Of a DNA stretch of 64,000 bases, positions 44,676 through 55,135 are shown one piece after another. This DNA is from Earliella scabrosa (lineage: Eukaryota > Basidiomycota > Agaricomycetes > Polyporales > Polyporaceae): NCBI GenBank assembly GCA_022605405.1, contig JABYQQ010000012.1, positions 310,001 to 374,000 of the forward strand. Reading direction: 5' to 3'. How positions within the stretch are numbered: position 1 is the first letter of the stretch; the number at the start of each line of letters is the position of its first letter. A program made the translations under genes and the position numbers. The notes below the pieces were generated by a model that worked only from the letters and a program-made list of their open reading frames with translations, did not search any database and was not told where the DNA came from.

Positions 44676-46545
44676 TTAGAATGTGCCCTGTCTCCGCCCC
44701 AAAATTTCCCCACAAATCTGAAACGCCTTCTTCCAGAGTAACCGCCGGACCTGCATGTTCTGCGAAGTGATGTCGACGAGGCCTGCCAACCGCATGTCCA
44801 GCTCCTGAATCTCCCAAGGAAATAGCGGCTCCTCGGGAGGGTCGCATGGGACGTGAGGCCGCTTCTGTGGACCTTGGTTAGGGTGCACCATGAATGGATT
44901 GACATCGTCCCATTCGCTCTCCTCACGATCGAGAAGATGGTTCATAACGGCAGGGTCATGGTGTTCCTCCCAGTCAATCCCATACTCAGAGATGTCACTG
45001 GGATTGAGCATCTCCAAGCCACGGGCACCATCCATGAGTAGACTGCGAAAGAACATTTGCCGCGGAGTGCGGTTCTTAGTTCCTAGCAGAGTATTTAGCA
45101 CCAGCTGGAACCATAGATAGTACTCTCACCTTTAAGCTGCATGGTATGGTTGTTCCAAGAGTGTACCCAGGCCTCTGCATCGGCATTGATGGCTGACATG
45201 AAGAGATGGTGTAGCAGCCAGATGTGGCTAGACAGACTGGGGTTGAGATGGCAGTGTGCTTCAAGATCGATGAAGAAGTTCTTCCACTTCAGACCAAATC
45301 CATGGGTGACATCGTACCAGAGCCGCTCGATCCGCGTGTTGTGTACACTTCTATAACACAGTGAGAAATCCAGAGTGAAGTAATAATCATCTTACTTACC
45401 GGCCAAAGATATATGATCCGCGCCCAGGCCCCCGCCTGTGCTCCATATACTCAGCGACACGCACATTCTCTCCCCCATGATCGCCACGGACGCGGCTCGG
45501 AAGGCCATGTTCTCCAACACCTTGCAAGAATAGATCGAGCACAGTGTCAGCGCGGTTGTTGTTGCTAACGCGCATTGCGACAACGAAGCGGGAATGTCCA
45601 TCGATGAAGGCATGGATGACAAACTTCCAGCGGATAAGACCTATATGTCCATAGATATGAGCTAGTTATAATGAGATCAGAGAGTGTTCTGCGCACCGTG
45701 TTGGCCATCGTGATGCCAAAGTGCATTGGCACCAGCCACTTTGTAGACACGGCGCTGTATATGGCGCGCTCCGAAGATCCCAGGAACCCCATGCACACGA
45801 ATGAAAGACTCGCGGAGACGCTTCTTTGGCACGTGGTGTCCCATGGCAACAAGGTGACCGTTGAGCATTGCCCGTTTATACTCGGGAAAGCTCTCGAGTG
45901 TTGCAGCAACGATGAAGTCGAGCTCGTCGTCTGTGAGTGTCGAAGTTGGGCGGGTAGACGACTGGTGTATGCGACTGGTGGATCCATCGGGGAGGGTGAC
46001 ATTCTCGAACACAGGAGCTCCTGGTGGGCGAACACCATACTCGACTGCACACCTGGAGACTGTGCGGGCAGACCAGCCGAAGAGCGATGCGGTGTCAGTC
46101 GTGCCACCTAGGTCCATAGCATACGCCAAGAACTCGGGATTACACTCCTTCTTCGGACGTCCACGCTTCCCAGAGCGGAGCTCCCAATGAGCGACCACCG
46201 TAGGCATCTCGATGTTGTCGGAAGAGGCATGGCAAGCATCGTCGAGAGCACGGACCATGTTGTCGATTCCGAGCTCAAGTGCAGCATACTCGTTTGGTGG
46301 AATGGTAGTACGATGCTAATGCAATAGATGTGAGGCCTGTAAGCATTACTATATACACGGTCTAAGTACATGAACTGCACCTGCTGGGCACTGTGCATAA
46401 GCTCAAGAGCCTGTGATCGAACCTCGGCCAGACGAGGAGCATCTCCGATCTGTGTACGAAGGGCGACAGTGACTCGTTGCCATAGCTCAGCATAGGCAGA
46501 CCGAAAGTTGGCAAGAATATTGGCGGACTGAGAGTTAGATGCCAT
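44676..46545 (-). CDS. rve-type DDE integrase/transposase, 5 exons
   Basis: Exons 46545-46357, 46315-45697, 45640-45400, 45350-45130 and 45082-44676 join in phase to about 558 residues, with consensus donors and TAG acceptors. The N-terminus is helical. A basic motif [10 protein letters not shown] and a helix-turn-helix-like stretch ([20 protein letters not shown]) precede the catalytic core. The three acidic residues read as [16 protein letters not shown] and [10 protein letters not shown], the D-D-E triad of an RNase H-fold integrase that cuts and joins DNA ends. The pattern RSVHN.RIERLW is typical of cellular integrase-core proteins related to Ginger-type transposases; the exact superfamily is not settled. 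The gene is intact. It lies just inside the right inverted terminus of the 17 kb element, pointing inward, as expected for a transposase. Confidence 0.75.
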
Positions 46546-46599
46546 GGTATGGAGTGGAGAGGCACTGTAACTAGGGAATCTGGAGAGGGAACAAGTTGC

Positions 46600-47105
46600 G
46601 AGGTTGCAGCCACAACTCGAGCAGGCGTGGGAATTCCTCGGGAATCCCGAGGAATCCTGGCCGAAGATGCAAAGGTAAGCGTGGGAATTCCTCGGGAATC
46701 CCCAGGACTGCAGCAAGCCAACCACCTCCAGGTGGCGTGGGAATTCTTCGAGAATCCCGAGGAATCCTGGGGAATCCCTGGGAATTCCAGTTAGCAATGC
46801 TCTGGTAGGCTTATGTAAGCGAATCACTTCCCCAAGAATCCTCAGGAATCCCTGCCACCTTAGCCGACAGGCTATGCATCTGGACAAAGGAATCCTCGGG
46901 ATTCCCAGGGAATCCTCGGGAATCCCTGGCAGCACTAGCAAGCAAGGAGCCATTTGATGGCACGAAATGCCAGGATCCCGGGGGATCCTGAGGGATCCTG
47001 AGGGATCCTGCGGGATCTCGAGGGATCTCGAGGGATCTTGAGGGATCTCCCGGGAACTCGCGGGAACTTGCGGGATCCTGAGGGATCCCGAGGGAATTCG
47101 GCATT
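46600..47105. repeat. right decamer-repeat terminus of the 17 kb element
   Basis: Mirror of 30076-30552. Outermost (46970-47100) are GGGATCCTGA/GGGATCTCGA decamers. Further in are CGGGAATCCC types, with CTTATGTAAGC (about 46810) and CCTTAGCCGACAGGCTAT (about 46860) as inverted counterparts of the left-end blocks. Confidence 0.75.
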
Positions 47106-47149
47106 ATGACACAAACAAAGGGATTTTTGACCCATAGGGCCACTCATAG

Positions 47150-49236
47150 GAACTGATGTGGCCTGTCTATGTTATGCCGCAGTGTGAGTTTCAGAGTTTT
47201 GTCACTCCAGTATTACTCCTGCTTATCTCATGTTATTATTTCAGATCTACTCGACTTCATCCCAGAGGAATACTGGATCGCGTACATCTTCTATCTCAAC
47301 CGAGTCGATCCTGCCCAGAAGCCTGTGGATTCTACCGAGCTTTTTGCCACCTGGCTCTTTCACATTGATCACCTCTACAATCAGCTATACCGCTTGGAAG
47401 AGCACCACTACTCCATTTCCACCGTGGCAGACAAAAAGATCACAGACATATACGGCCAATCCAAGATTCACTATCTCACTTCACCAAAGATGCATGGTGA
47501 ACTCAGTCTGAACCATCCACGTGTCCTTTCCACTCTGGCTGCTGCTTTACACATTCCTCCTGCTCGTCTCAACTTCCATCAGGCCGTGTTCAAAGTCATC
47601 AAGGAGTCCAACTACTGGGTAAGCCATTTGCACTCTATTTTAATCCATTGTGCACTTATATTATATCAAATCTTATCCTTAGCCGATTGTCACCTTCCTG
47701 GAGCTTGGAGTGGCCCAGCTTCAGCCATATGCCACTGTGCCATATCAGCACTGGAATGACTTTGTCTCTGACGACTCCACAGAGTCCCAGCCTCCCACCG
47801 CTTCTAAGAAATCTGCCACCACTGTCAGTTTGCGCTCTTTGGACGTCAGATTTAATGCACAACAATGAATTCGTCATCTCTACATTCCAGGAGATCGCCA
47901 AGGCAATTCTGACCGCATGGAGAAGTTCATCGATAGCTTGGAAAAGGGTGACATGGATCTGTTGTGGGCTTGGCCAGACCCGTCTCGTCTTGCACAGAAA
48001 CCTGGTTTTTATAACTTTACCTGTCTACCGCAGAAGGTGAGTCAATGTATATTTACAGGCCATATACACATTAACATATATCATTCAGAGTTTCATCTGG
48101 ACTGCCATCTGCGGAGGAGGCAGCAAAGCAGATGGTACAAGTGGTACATGGGGCTACTTTAAAGACTTGGTTCATGTTGTCTATCTGGTCAGTCACTTTC
48201 TTTCCATATACTATATTCATCACTCAATTTCTTTTAGCTTGTCTGGGTGCTAAGTGATTGTCAAACCACCAATCACTGGGCCAGCACACACAAAAATGGC
48301 AACACAACATTTGGCAGATTCGCTTATTCCAACTCAGCCGATGATGTCATTTTGGCCTATCTCGCAGCGGTGCAATCAGCAAGCAATGACAACTGGTGTC
48401 CTTCTTTGCCTTCTCTCGACAACATGGAGCTCGCTGTGCTCTATGACAATGCAACTTCAGAAGGCCTGAACAAATTGCACAAGGTGTGTATGTATTTCTA
48501 GTATATGTTATATCTTACTTATGTTTATAACAGGTCGCTCTGGTGTTGATTGATGTTGGCGAAGAGCTCATTGCAGCTCTGTCTGAGTCTATGTGTCATT
48601 CCAAACAGGATGCCACTCCACCTCCCAATCCTGCTACCATTGCCAAGAGCAAGGGTCGTCACAGCTCCTACTTCTACTGGTGCCCTGAGAACTCCCCCCG
48701 GCTTCATCTTTTCGACATTCGGGTTCAACATGGCAAACAACAAACTCTTCCTGGTCCCAATCACTGTTCAGGCTTTCTATCGCCTCTCCACGTCCACGTT
48801 GGTCACAAGGTTACTGGTCAGGAAGAATAGCAGGTCCAATGTTATGCCCAAGCCGTCAGCAATGTCTTTTTGCATCCAGCATTTCAGTTTATTTTCTACG
48901 GTATTTTGGAGGTGCGTAGTTCTTTGCTTGGTTATTGCTATTCTCACTCTTCACAAATTTCAGATTGACAAGGTTAACCAGTTCGCACCCACTGATCAAG
49001 CCTGGACTCCGAATCCCTATGCTATCATTCCCTTGGCCCCTATTCCTGTCACCACTGTTGGCAACTCCACTCCAGTTCCATCTCATCACACTGGTTCTGC
49101 GGCTCCTTCCAAGTCTCCTGCCCCATGTGTTCCTTCGCATTCATCAACCATTCCACAACCTCTACCTCAACCAGCTTCGTCTTGTGCATCTCAGCATCAT
49201 TCACTCCCTCCACAACCTCTCCCTCAATATCAAACA
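47150..49236 (+). pseudogene. 3' part of the gene interrupted at 30.08 kb, multi-exon
   Basis: Reads WPVYVMPQ, then after an intron (donor GTGAGT 47185, acceptor TTTCAG 47252) YLLDFIPEEYWIAYIFYLNRV. Exons continue with ...FKVIKESNYW, PIVTFLELGVAQLQPYATV, RMEKFIDSLEKGDMDLLWAW, SFIWTAICGGGSKADGT, LVWVLSDCQTTNHWAS and later Pro/Ser-rich sequence to about 49236. Introns of about 50 nt with GT-AG ends can be placed between them. One frame offset near 47900 and the change of frames after 48540 leave the C-terminus unclear. There is no start codon region, consistent with this being the downstream half of the 29479 gene. Function unknown. Its end abuts a Helitron-type 3' terminus. Confidence 0.5.
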
Positions 49237-49280
49237 CTCATTAACCGTTCATGCCAAACATGGCCCACTTTAAACGAAGT
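49237..49280 (+). other. Helitron-type 3' terminus inside Helitron 2
   Basis: CTCATTAACCG, TGCCA-AACA-TGGC hairpin, ACTTTAAACGAAGT: the family end signature. It is directly followed by mid-protein Helitron 2 sequence. It therefore marks the end of a different element that carries the preceding gene sequence. Confidence 0.7.
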
Positions 49281-50514
49281 ACGTATTGGAAGTGATGCAA
49301 GCCTGGGATGATTCCAAAAACATTGCAGAACAAGGAAAGTTGACAGTCGTGGTCACCCTTAATACCGCTGCCAATGGGAATGAAAAATCTATTGTACCAC
49401 TTTCTCCAGTGCTTGATTACATGTACCGTCCACCAGAGTTAGAAAATGTATGTGTATATGACTTTGTTTGCTTGTATCATAAGCGGCAAATTCCCAAGCA
49501 CCGCAGAGCTCATGTCAAACCTCAGAAGCTACATGATGTCATTTATGAATCAGATTTTGGGAATGACTATGATGTGGATGAGAATGTATCTTTGAAAGGA
49601 GACCACCAGAGGTGGATGACTTCGCTAAATATGGAGGTGGGCATTCTTTGGCTCAGGAAGAGGAGGAATCAGATGATGAGTTATTGTTAACGTCAAAGTC
49701 TCGTGTTCAATATGAGGAAGAGGAAGACTCCGAGTCAAGACCAAGGAAAGGACCAGCATACTTTCTATTTCATGCAAATCATCCATAGTATGCTTAGTGG
49801 ATGAAGAAGCGGGACTGGTGCCCAACTTCATCGGAGGTTCTTTGCCCAGAAAAGATGCAGGGAGGAGTACTGCATGACTATGCTTACACTTTTTAAACCC
49901 TGGCGGTCAGGAAAAGACTTGTGTCCTAATGTGGAGACACTTTGGAATGATGCATTTGCTGATTATCAATTCACGTCCCAGCAAGAGGAAATCATGAGAT
50001 TTTCCCACATTAGATATAAATGCAATGATGCTCGTGATGACTTTGCCTCACAACGCAAACAAATGACTGGCAGTCATAAACATCCCATAAACTTAGATAA
50101 TGATGATATGGATGAGTTTGATGCTCAGAATGTTCTTTTTGAATATGGAGCTACTCAGGAAAATATGACTGATGTGATGGTAAAAGGTGAAGACTGGAAA
50201 ACCAAGAGTAGAGCAGAGATACTGCGACTTGGACGGAATGAAACTGCAGAAATGATTATGAGAACTTCAGGTTGGTTAGACCAACTTCAAGAAAACCACT
50301 CGGGACCAGCCTCAACTCTTCCTAACCAGATCCACATGCCCCATGCTCCAGAGGGAGGAACATCCTGGAAAACTCTATTGGAGGACAAACCACAAGAAAT
50401 TCTTGATGCAAGAGATGCACAAGCACAAGCAGGCACAGCGGAGAAAAAACAAACACAATTAGAAGTCAATGATGAGATACACAAAGTCAAACTAGTGGAC
50501 AAGAAAATACAGTA
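49281..50514 (+). pseudogene. Helitron 2 Rep C-terminus and linker
   Basis: IVPLSPVLDYMYRPPELENV and CLYHKRQIPKH match Helitron 1. The acidic linker is split by frameshifts near 49620 and 49700 and by stops near 49790. The frame recovers at MTMLTLFKPWRSGKD (49874) and stays open to 50514 through KGEDWKTKSRAEILRLGR. This shows what lies at the point where element B interrupts Helitron 1. Confidence 0.8.
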
Positions 50515-52300
50515 ATCAAGTTTACCTTGAATGAGGCCCAAGAAAGGGCATTCAGAATTGTGGCTCATCATGCAGTGGAGTCATGCGGTGAGCACCTCAA
50601 GATGTATCTTGGGGGAATGGCCGGGACTGGCAAATCTCAGGTAATCAAGGCACTCACATACTTCTTCGCTGAGAGGCAAGAAAATTACAGATTTATGTGC
50701 ATGGCTCCTACAGGATCTGCAGCTGCACTCATTGGGGGTAGTACCTATCACTCAATGCTTGGTTTTAGCAAAGCTGACTCAACAGAAACATCTGCCAATG
50801 TAATGCAGGTACGATCAGTATGTTAGATTGTAACAACATGTATAATATATGTGCCAAAATGTGCGCAGCATTGAGAAACGATGAAGTGCCATTTGGTGGC
50901 ATCAATATGATTTTTGCTGGAGACTTTGCACAATTGCCTCCACCACTTGGTGCCAAGCCGCTGTATTCTCATGAGGTGGGAAGAGTTATCCATAAAACAC
51001 ATGACCATCGGACACAAAAGGCATCAATAGGCAAGGCACTCTGGCATCAGTTTACTACTGTTGTGATACTTCGCGAAAACATGAGGCAGAAGTCGCAGAC
51101 ACCAGAGGATGCCAAGCTATGAACTGCCCTTGAGAACCTCAGATACCATGCTTGCACAGATGCAGATATCAAGTTGCTTCAGTCAAGAGTGGCTGGTTGA
51201 GGAAAACATCAGCCTAAGCTTAACACTCTGCAATTCCGCAATGTATCGGTGATAACTACATGGAACTCTTACCGGGACAAAATTAATGAGCTGGGATGCG
51301 CAAGATTTGCCAAAGAGAACAAGAAATCGCTGTCAACATTGTATTCCATTGACAGTCTTGCATCACAAACCGATGACTCTGACCGGAACAAAAAGTCAAG
51401 AAAATCCAGCACGCACCAACAATCTCATTAATCCAATTTTACAAGAGACTTTATGGAATTTGTCACATGAGCTTTCTGAGCACCATCCAGGAAAACTTGC
51501 CATATGTGTAGGACTTCCAGTCATGGTCAAGGTGAATGAGGCCACTGAATGTTGTGTAATGAGGGAACAGTGGTGGGCTGGACATCTCGACTGATTGAAG
51601 GAGACAAACAGGCTTTAGAGACATTGTTTGTAAAGCTGACTGCAGTGCCTACCACCATCAAACTACCGGGGTTGCCTGAAAATGAGGTTCCTATATCACA
51701 TCTGAGCAAAAAAGTACTATGCAAACTTTCAAATGGAGTTGAGTTACAAATCATGCATGATCAAATACCTGTGGTGCCTAACTTTGCTATGACAGATTTT
51801 GCCTCGCAAGGTCGCACACGGCCATACAATGTTTGTGATTTGCAGAACTGCAAGACACATCAGTCTGTCTATACTTGCTTGTCTCATGGGTCAATGCTGG
51901 AGGGAACTATCATTGTCCAATCATTTGACACTAGCAAGTTCACAGGGGGAATTTCTGGATCTTTGAGACAAGAGTTCAGAGATCTTGAACTGTTGGATGA
52001 AATGACCAAAATGAGATACTTGGGTACCATATCACCTAAAGTACTGGGAATCACCAGAAATGAACTTATCTATTCATTCAGAAAGTGAAAAGGAGAATCC
52101 TTCATTCTCAATAATATGCATCAAGCCTTACAGTGGACAAATGGAGATCCATTTCCCATAGATGCTCCAACAGATGATGCACCATGGACAGTGATCAAAG
52201 AAAAAAAACATGAAGCAACAGAACCGTCTCAAGAACCCAAACATCCCAAGCGCAATATGATGGCATTTGTGCAAGCCCAAGGTTCACAGGTTTTGTGAAA
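50515..52300 (+). pseudogene. Helitron 2 Pif1-like helicase, Walker B deleted
   Basis: NEAQERAFRIVAHHAVESCGEHLKMYLGGMAGTGKS carries Walker A. At 50812 a deletion of about 40 bp removes the codons matching NRLMRVEYIFIDE of Helitron 1, including the Walker B acidic pair, and shifts the frame. GDFAQLPP and RENMRQ follow. Further stops occur at 51121 and 51198, there is a frameshift near 51560, and a stop at 52086. The C-terminal FASQGRTRPYNVCDLQNC is kept. Confidence 0.85.
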
Positions 52301-52421
52301 TGTAAATAATGAACAGCCTCGCACCATTCAAAAAGGCAAGCAGATTGAAGACTCAGAAATAGCCCAATCTCGTAGAAGTAGAAAGAGACAGAAAACCACA
52401 ATTTCTCCAACTGGACAGACT

Positions 52422-53252
52422 ATGAGAGGATTCCCTTGGGACAGTGTAAATCACAGTTGTGCTTATGATAGTCTTCTGACCATACTACTCTCAGTTTATT
52501 GTGACAACTACAATATGTGGAAAGCTGAAATGAGTCAGCAAAGCAATGTCTTGTCACAATTAGGGAGACTGTTTGAAGCAGCGACCAAGCCAAGACCAAG
52601 CATGACATTGATTGAAGTGAGGGATTTCATACGTAATATGCTTGGAAGTAGAGATAGTTCAATTGGAATCAAAGGTAGCACATTAACAGATATATGCACT
52701 GTGGTACGTGCAATGCTTGCCACGGAGCAGGCATTGACTAGTTATTATAATAAATGCCGGGCTTGTAACTATAATACTAATGTTATTGAACAGTGCAGAG
52801 TGACATGGATTTATGATCAATCATTCTGGCAAAATCATCCAGCAAAGCTAGGTATATATAAAGGCAAATCAATCTCCAAATGGATGCAAGCTCTAATGCT
52901 ACAGAACACTGGGGAACAATGTCCAACATGTCATTGGCGTATGGTCAAAGTGGAAAATTACATCAATGCACCTAACATATTTGCACTGATCATGACTACT
53001 ACTGCAGTTATTGAAACAAGCCTCTTATTACCTGGAATGGATCAAATGTATCATCTAGCCGGCATTATTTACTACCATGACTGCCATTTTGTTTGTAGAG
53101 TGATAGACAAAAGTGGACAAGTATGGTCCCATGATGGTGTTGAGAACAGTGATACTGCACTATATGAAGACAATATTGTCAATATTTCCATGAAGAAGCT
53201 TCAAACCAAGAGCAATTATGTCATGAGTATGCTAATATACACCAAAATGTAA
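52422..53252 (+). CDS. Helitron 2 ubiquitin-protease-like domain, intact ORF
   Basis: 276-codon open frame starting MRGFPWDSVNH, in the same relative position as 20930-21765 in Helitron 1. It may have been part of one long RepHel protein, because the same frame is open upstream from about 52310. Cys box HSCAYDSLLTILL, zinc-type pairs CRACN and CPTCHW, and a His box YYHDCHFVCRVID followed by VWSHDG match the order of a USP-type cysteine protease. The proposed role, trimming ubiquitin from host or transposon proteins, is inference only. It is the best preserved part of this copy, which is notable since the helicase is dead. An OTU-type assignment is the main alternative. Confidence 0.6.
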   Translation: MRGFPWDSVNHSCAYDSLLTILLSVYCDNYNMWKAEMSQQSNVLSQLGRLFEAATKPRPSMTLIEVRDFIRNMLGSRDSSIGIKGSTLTDICTVVRAMLATEQALTSYYNKCRACNYNTNVIEQCRVTWIYDQSFWQNHPAKLGIYKGKSISKWMQALMLQNTGEQCPTCHWRMVKVENYINAPNIFALIMTTTAVIETSLLLPGMDQMYHLAGIIYYHDCHFVCRVIDKSGQVWSHDGVENSDTALYEDNIVNISMKKLQTKSNYVMSMLIYTKM

Positions 53253-53320
53253 TCCATATCATCCCTATCCCCTCTCCTCATCAATCGTCCCTGCCAGCAA
53301 TGGCCCACTTCAAACCAAGT

Positions 53321-53760
53321 AAAAGTCCTAACTAGATATAGTTAGGGCGAATTGGCTGAGGAGGGATTTTCTGATGTGGCGCAAATTTCTCATGGCAGGT
53401 TTCAGACCTCGGTGTATGGAACATCACTTGAGAGTGATATGCATGCTCTGGCTGGGCAGCATTCTTCACACCCCACATCTCCTACGCCGCAGCAGGCCAT
53501 TTGACATATCCTCATGGAATCACTGCAATGTGTCCTCCAATCCCTCAGGTGTCTGGAGCCGTTCTGACATCTGGTTGTGCCTTTAAGCCCAGACAGAGCA
53601 TATGACCAGTATGGCTCAGGCAGCACTCTTCAAATCTGCGATGGGAAAAGTTAGCAGAGATTCAACCCTGGCCAGAGAACAAGGCATACCACGTCAACGA
53701 ACATGGTGAAGAGGTGTATCATCCTGCATTTGCTGCATGCATCAACTCAGCTATCAATGT
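53321..53760. other. unassigned fragment between Helitron 2 and solo LTR
   Basis: Short open stretches on plus (53374-53586) resemble broken exons. Nothing recognised. Confidence 0.3.
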
Positions 53761-54182
53761 TGTTAAATTCTGTGCGACAGCGGGAGTTCCTGTCACTGCA
53801 TCAAGTCACAACCTTGCAGGAGGGTCACTGGTAGTGCACCCGATCAACGCTCCAATTGGCGTGCAGAGATTGCACACTGTTCTCAAGTTGTAAAATGTTT
53901 TCACTTTTGCCCACTCCCAGAATTGAATCTTTGCACTTTTGAGCACTTTTGTCTTGTCATTTTTCTTTGTTGATTTTTGGTGCCTTACTGCGTGCAGAAC
54001 TGTACAGTTCTTTCCCATGATATAGCGTGCACTGCAAACTTCCCCCTCGTCGAGCTCTGGCATTCTTAGACTTTACAGAGCTCAACCTAGGTGGGTGTTA
54101 TTGTCATCTGCAACATACAACAAGACTTCACAGAGCTCGACCTAGGCCATTGTGACTGCTCTGAGATGCCCTGCAGCCAACA
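53761..54182 (+). repeat. copia solo LTR
   Basis: Starts TGTTAAATTC and ends CAGCCAACA. It aligns along its length with the 8813-9223 LTR but with many C-to-T and G-to-A differences, so it is much older. Flanking 5-mers (aatgt / gaagt) are not a clear target duplication. Confidence 0.85.
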
Positions 54183-54352
54183 GAAGTGATCTGACTAACA
54201 CAACTTGTTGGTGCATCTGGAAGTTGCAAGCTGTAACTGTGCATACATCTGGCAAGCGGTGCATGATGTCGTCAAGTTTGCAAGATCTGTCCTTCTTAAC
54301 ACAGTATGTGGCTGCACGTCTCACCCACAATGAGACTATTACTAATCCCATG

Positions 54353-54700
54353 ATTACAATTGATGAGGGAACCGAAGCAATCGTTTACTAGGGGGCGACA
54401 TTGCCCATTAGACGCCAAACAGCTTTTTGAACCCGTGGGAACAACATTCAGACTCCGCTTACTCTCTACTTATGCTGTGCTAGCAGATGACATAAGCGCC
54501 AATATCAAAGTTTCTTACCATCAAACCCTGATACAGGGTTAGGGTGGGTGGCAATAGGGTCACTTTCACTCCTTGGGCACAGCTTGCCACTACTATAGAT
54601 ACTGTTGTTGTATCAAGTAGTGAGTATCTATAGTTTTATGGCTCTATTGAATGCCATCAAAATGAGCCTAGTTTAGTCCTTAGTTCAGCTCCAGATTGGA
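54353..54700 (+). mobile_element. orphan Helentron-like 5' terminus
   Basis: ATTACAATTGATGAG (54353-54367) plus about 130 bp resembling the 5' ends of copies A-C (AATCGTT, ACCCGTGGGAACAA, GACATAAGCGCC, ACAGGGTTAGGGT). No matching 3' end was found to the right, so the element is truncated or its end lies beyond the window. Confidence 0.55.
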
Positions 54701-54708
54701 GCAATAAC

Positions 54709-55117
54709 TAGGCATTGGTGTGGGTCCGGGTAACCCGACGCAGGTATGGGACCCGTACCCGTGCGGGTCCGGGTGTGGGTCACAACTGTGATACCCATCA
54801 CTGGATCCGTGACTGTAGCTCGGGTTCTAGTAGCAGTGTGAGTAGGAGAGAGTCTGCTCTATATCTTCATCATTTCCGCTCATTTTTTGACGCAAAAGCA
54901 CTTGTTAGAAAGAAAAAAAAGAGAGCTTTCGAACGGTATATCCAGTGTGCCAATCGGACAGGTGTATGCCAAAGGGCGAGCCATCAAAGGCCCATACCCC
55001 AATTAGGCGCCCATACCCATTGCTGCTGTGGCCGCAGGTCCACAGGTATGGGTTTGGCGTGGGTATGGGTGCGGGTCACAGTCCGGATACCTGTGGATAT
55101 ACCTGCACCAATGCCTA
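54709..55117. mobile_element. hAT-type MITE
   Basis: Terminal inverted repeats TAGGCATTGGTG / CACCAATGCCTA with a perfect 8-bp target duplication GCAATAAC (54701-54708 and 55118-55125). The interior has GGTATGGG/GGGTCCGGGT repeats and no gene. TIR form and 8-bp duplication fit the hAT superfamily. Confidence 0.85.
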
Positions 55118-55135
55118 GCAATAACATCCAACCTC

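Larger units (their letters stand above)
30076..47105. mobile_element. putative 17 kb DNA transposon with complex inverted termini
   Basis: Both ends consist of decamer arrays (GGGATCCCTC/GGGAACTCTC types outermost, GGGAATCC/GGATTCC types further in) in inverted orientation. Between these arrays the two ends also share, inverted, a unique-looking block (left ATAGGCCTCTCGGTTAAGG near 30281-30302; right, reverse complement, ATAGCCTGTCGGCTAAGG near 46880-46860) and a TTACATAAGC motif. Inside lie a HECT-like gene, an unknown gene, GC-rich arrays, a 2OG-dioxygenase gene and a DDE integrase gene next to the right end. The outer flanks read like two parts of one gene. No target duplication could be fixed. 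That this is a single element is an inference. Confidence 0.5.
49281..53320 (+). mobile_element. Helitron 2, 5'-truncated copy
   Basis: Starts in the Rep C-terminal region (EVMQAWDDSKN aligns with EVMRSWDDSGK of Helitron 1) and runs through linker, helicase and ubiquitin-protease-like domain. It ends at the terminus CTCATCAATCG...AACCAAGT (53277-53320). The Rep catalytic part is absent. Many stops and small deletions interrupt it. Confidence 0.85.

Noticed and set aside
53750..54190. Target duplication of the solo LTR
   Set aside because: Flanking 5-mers aatgt and gaagt do not match well enough.
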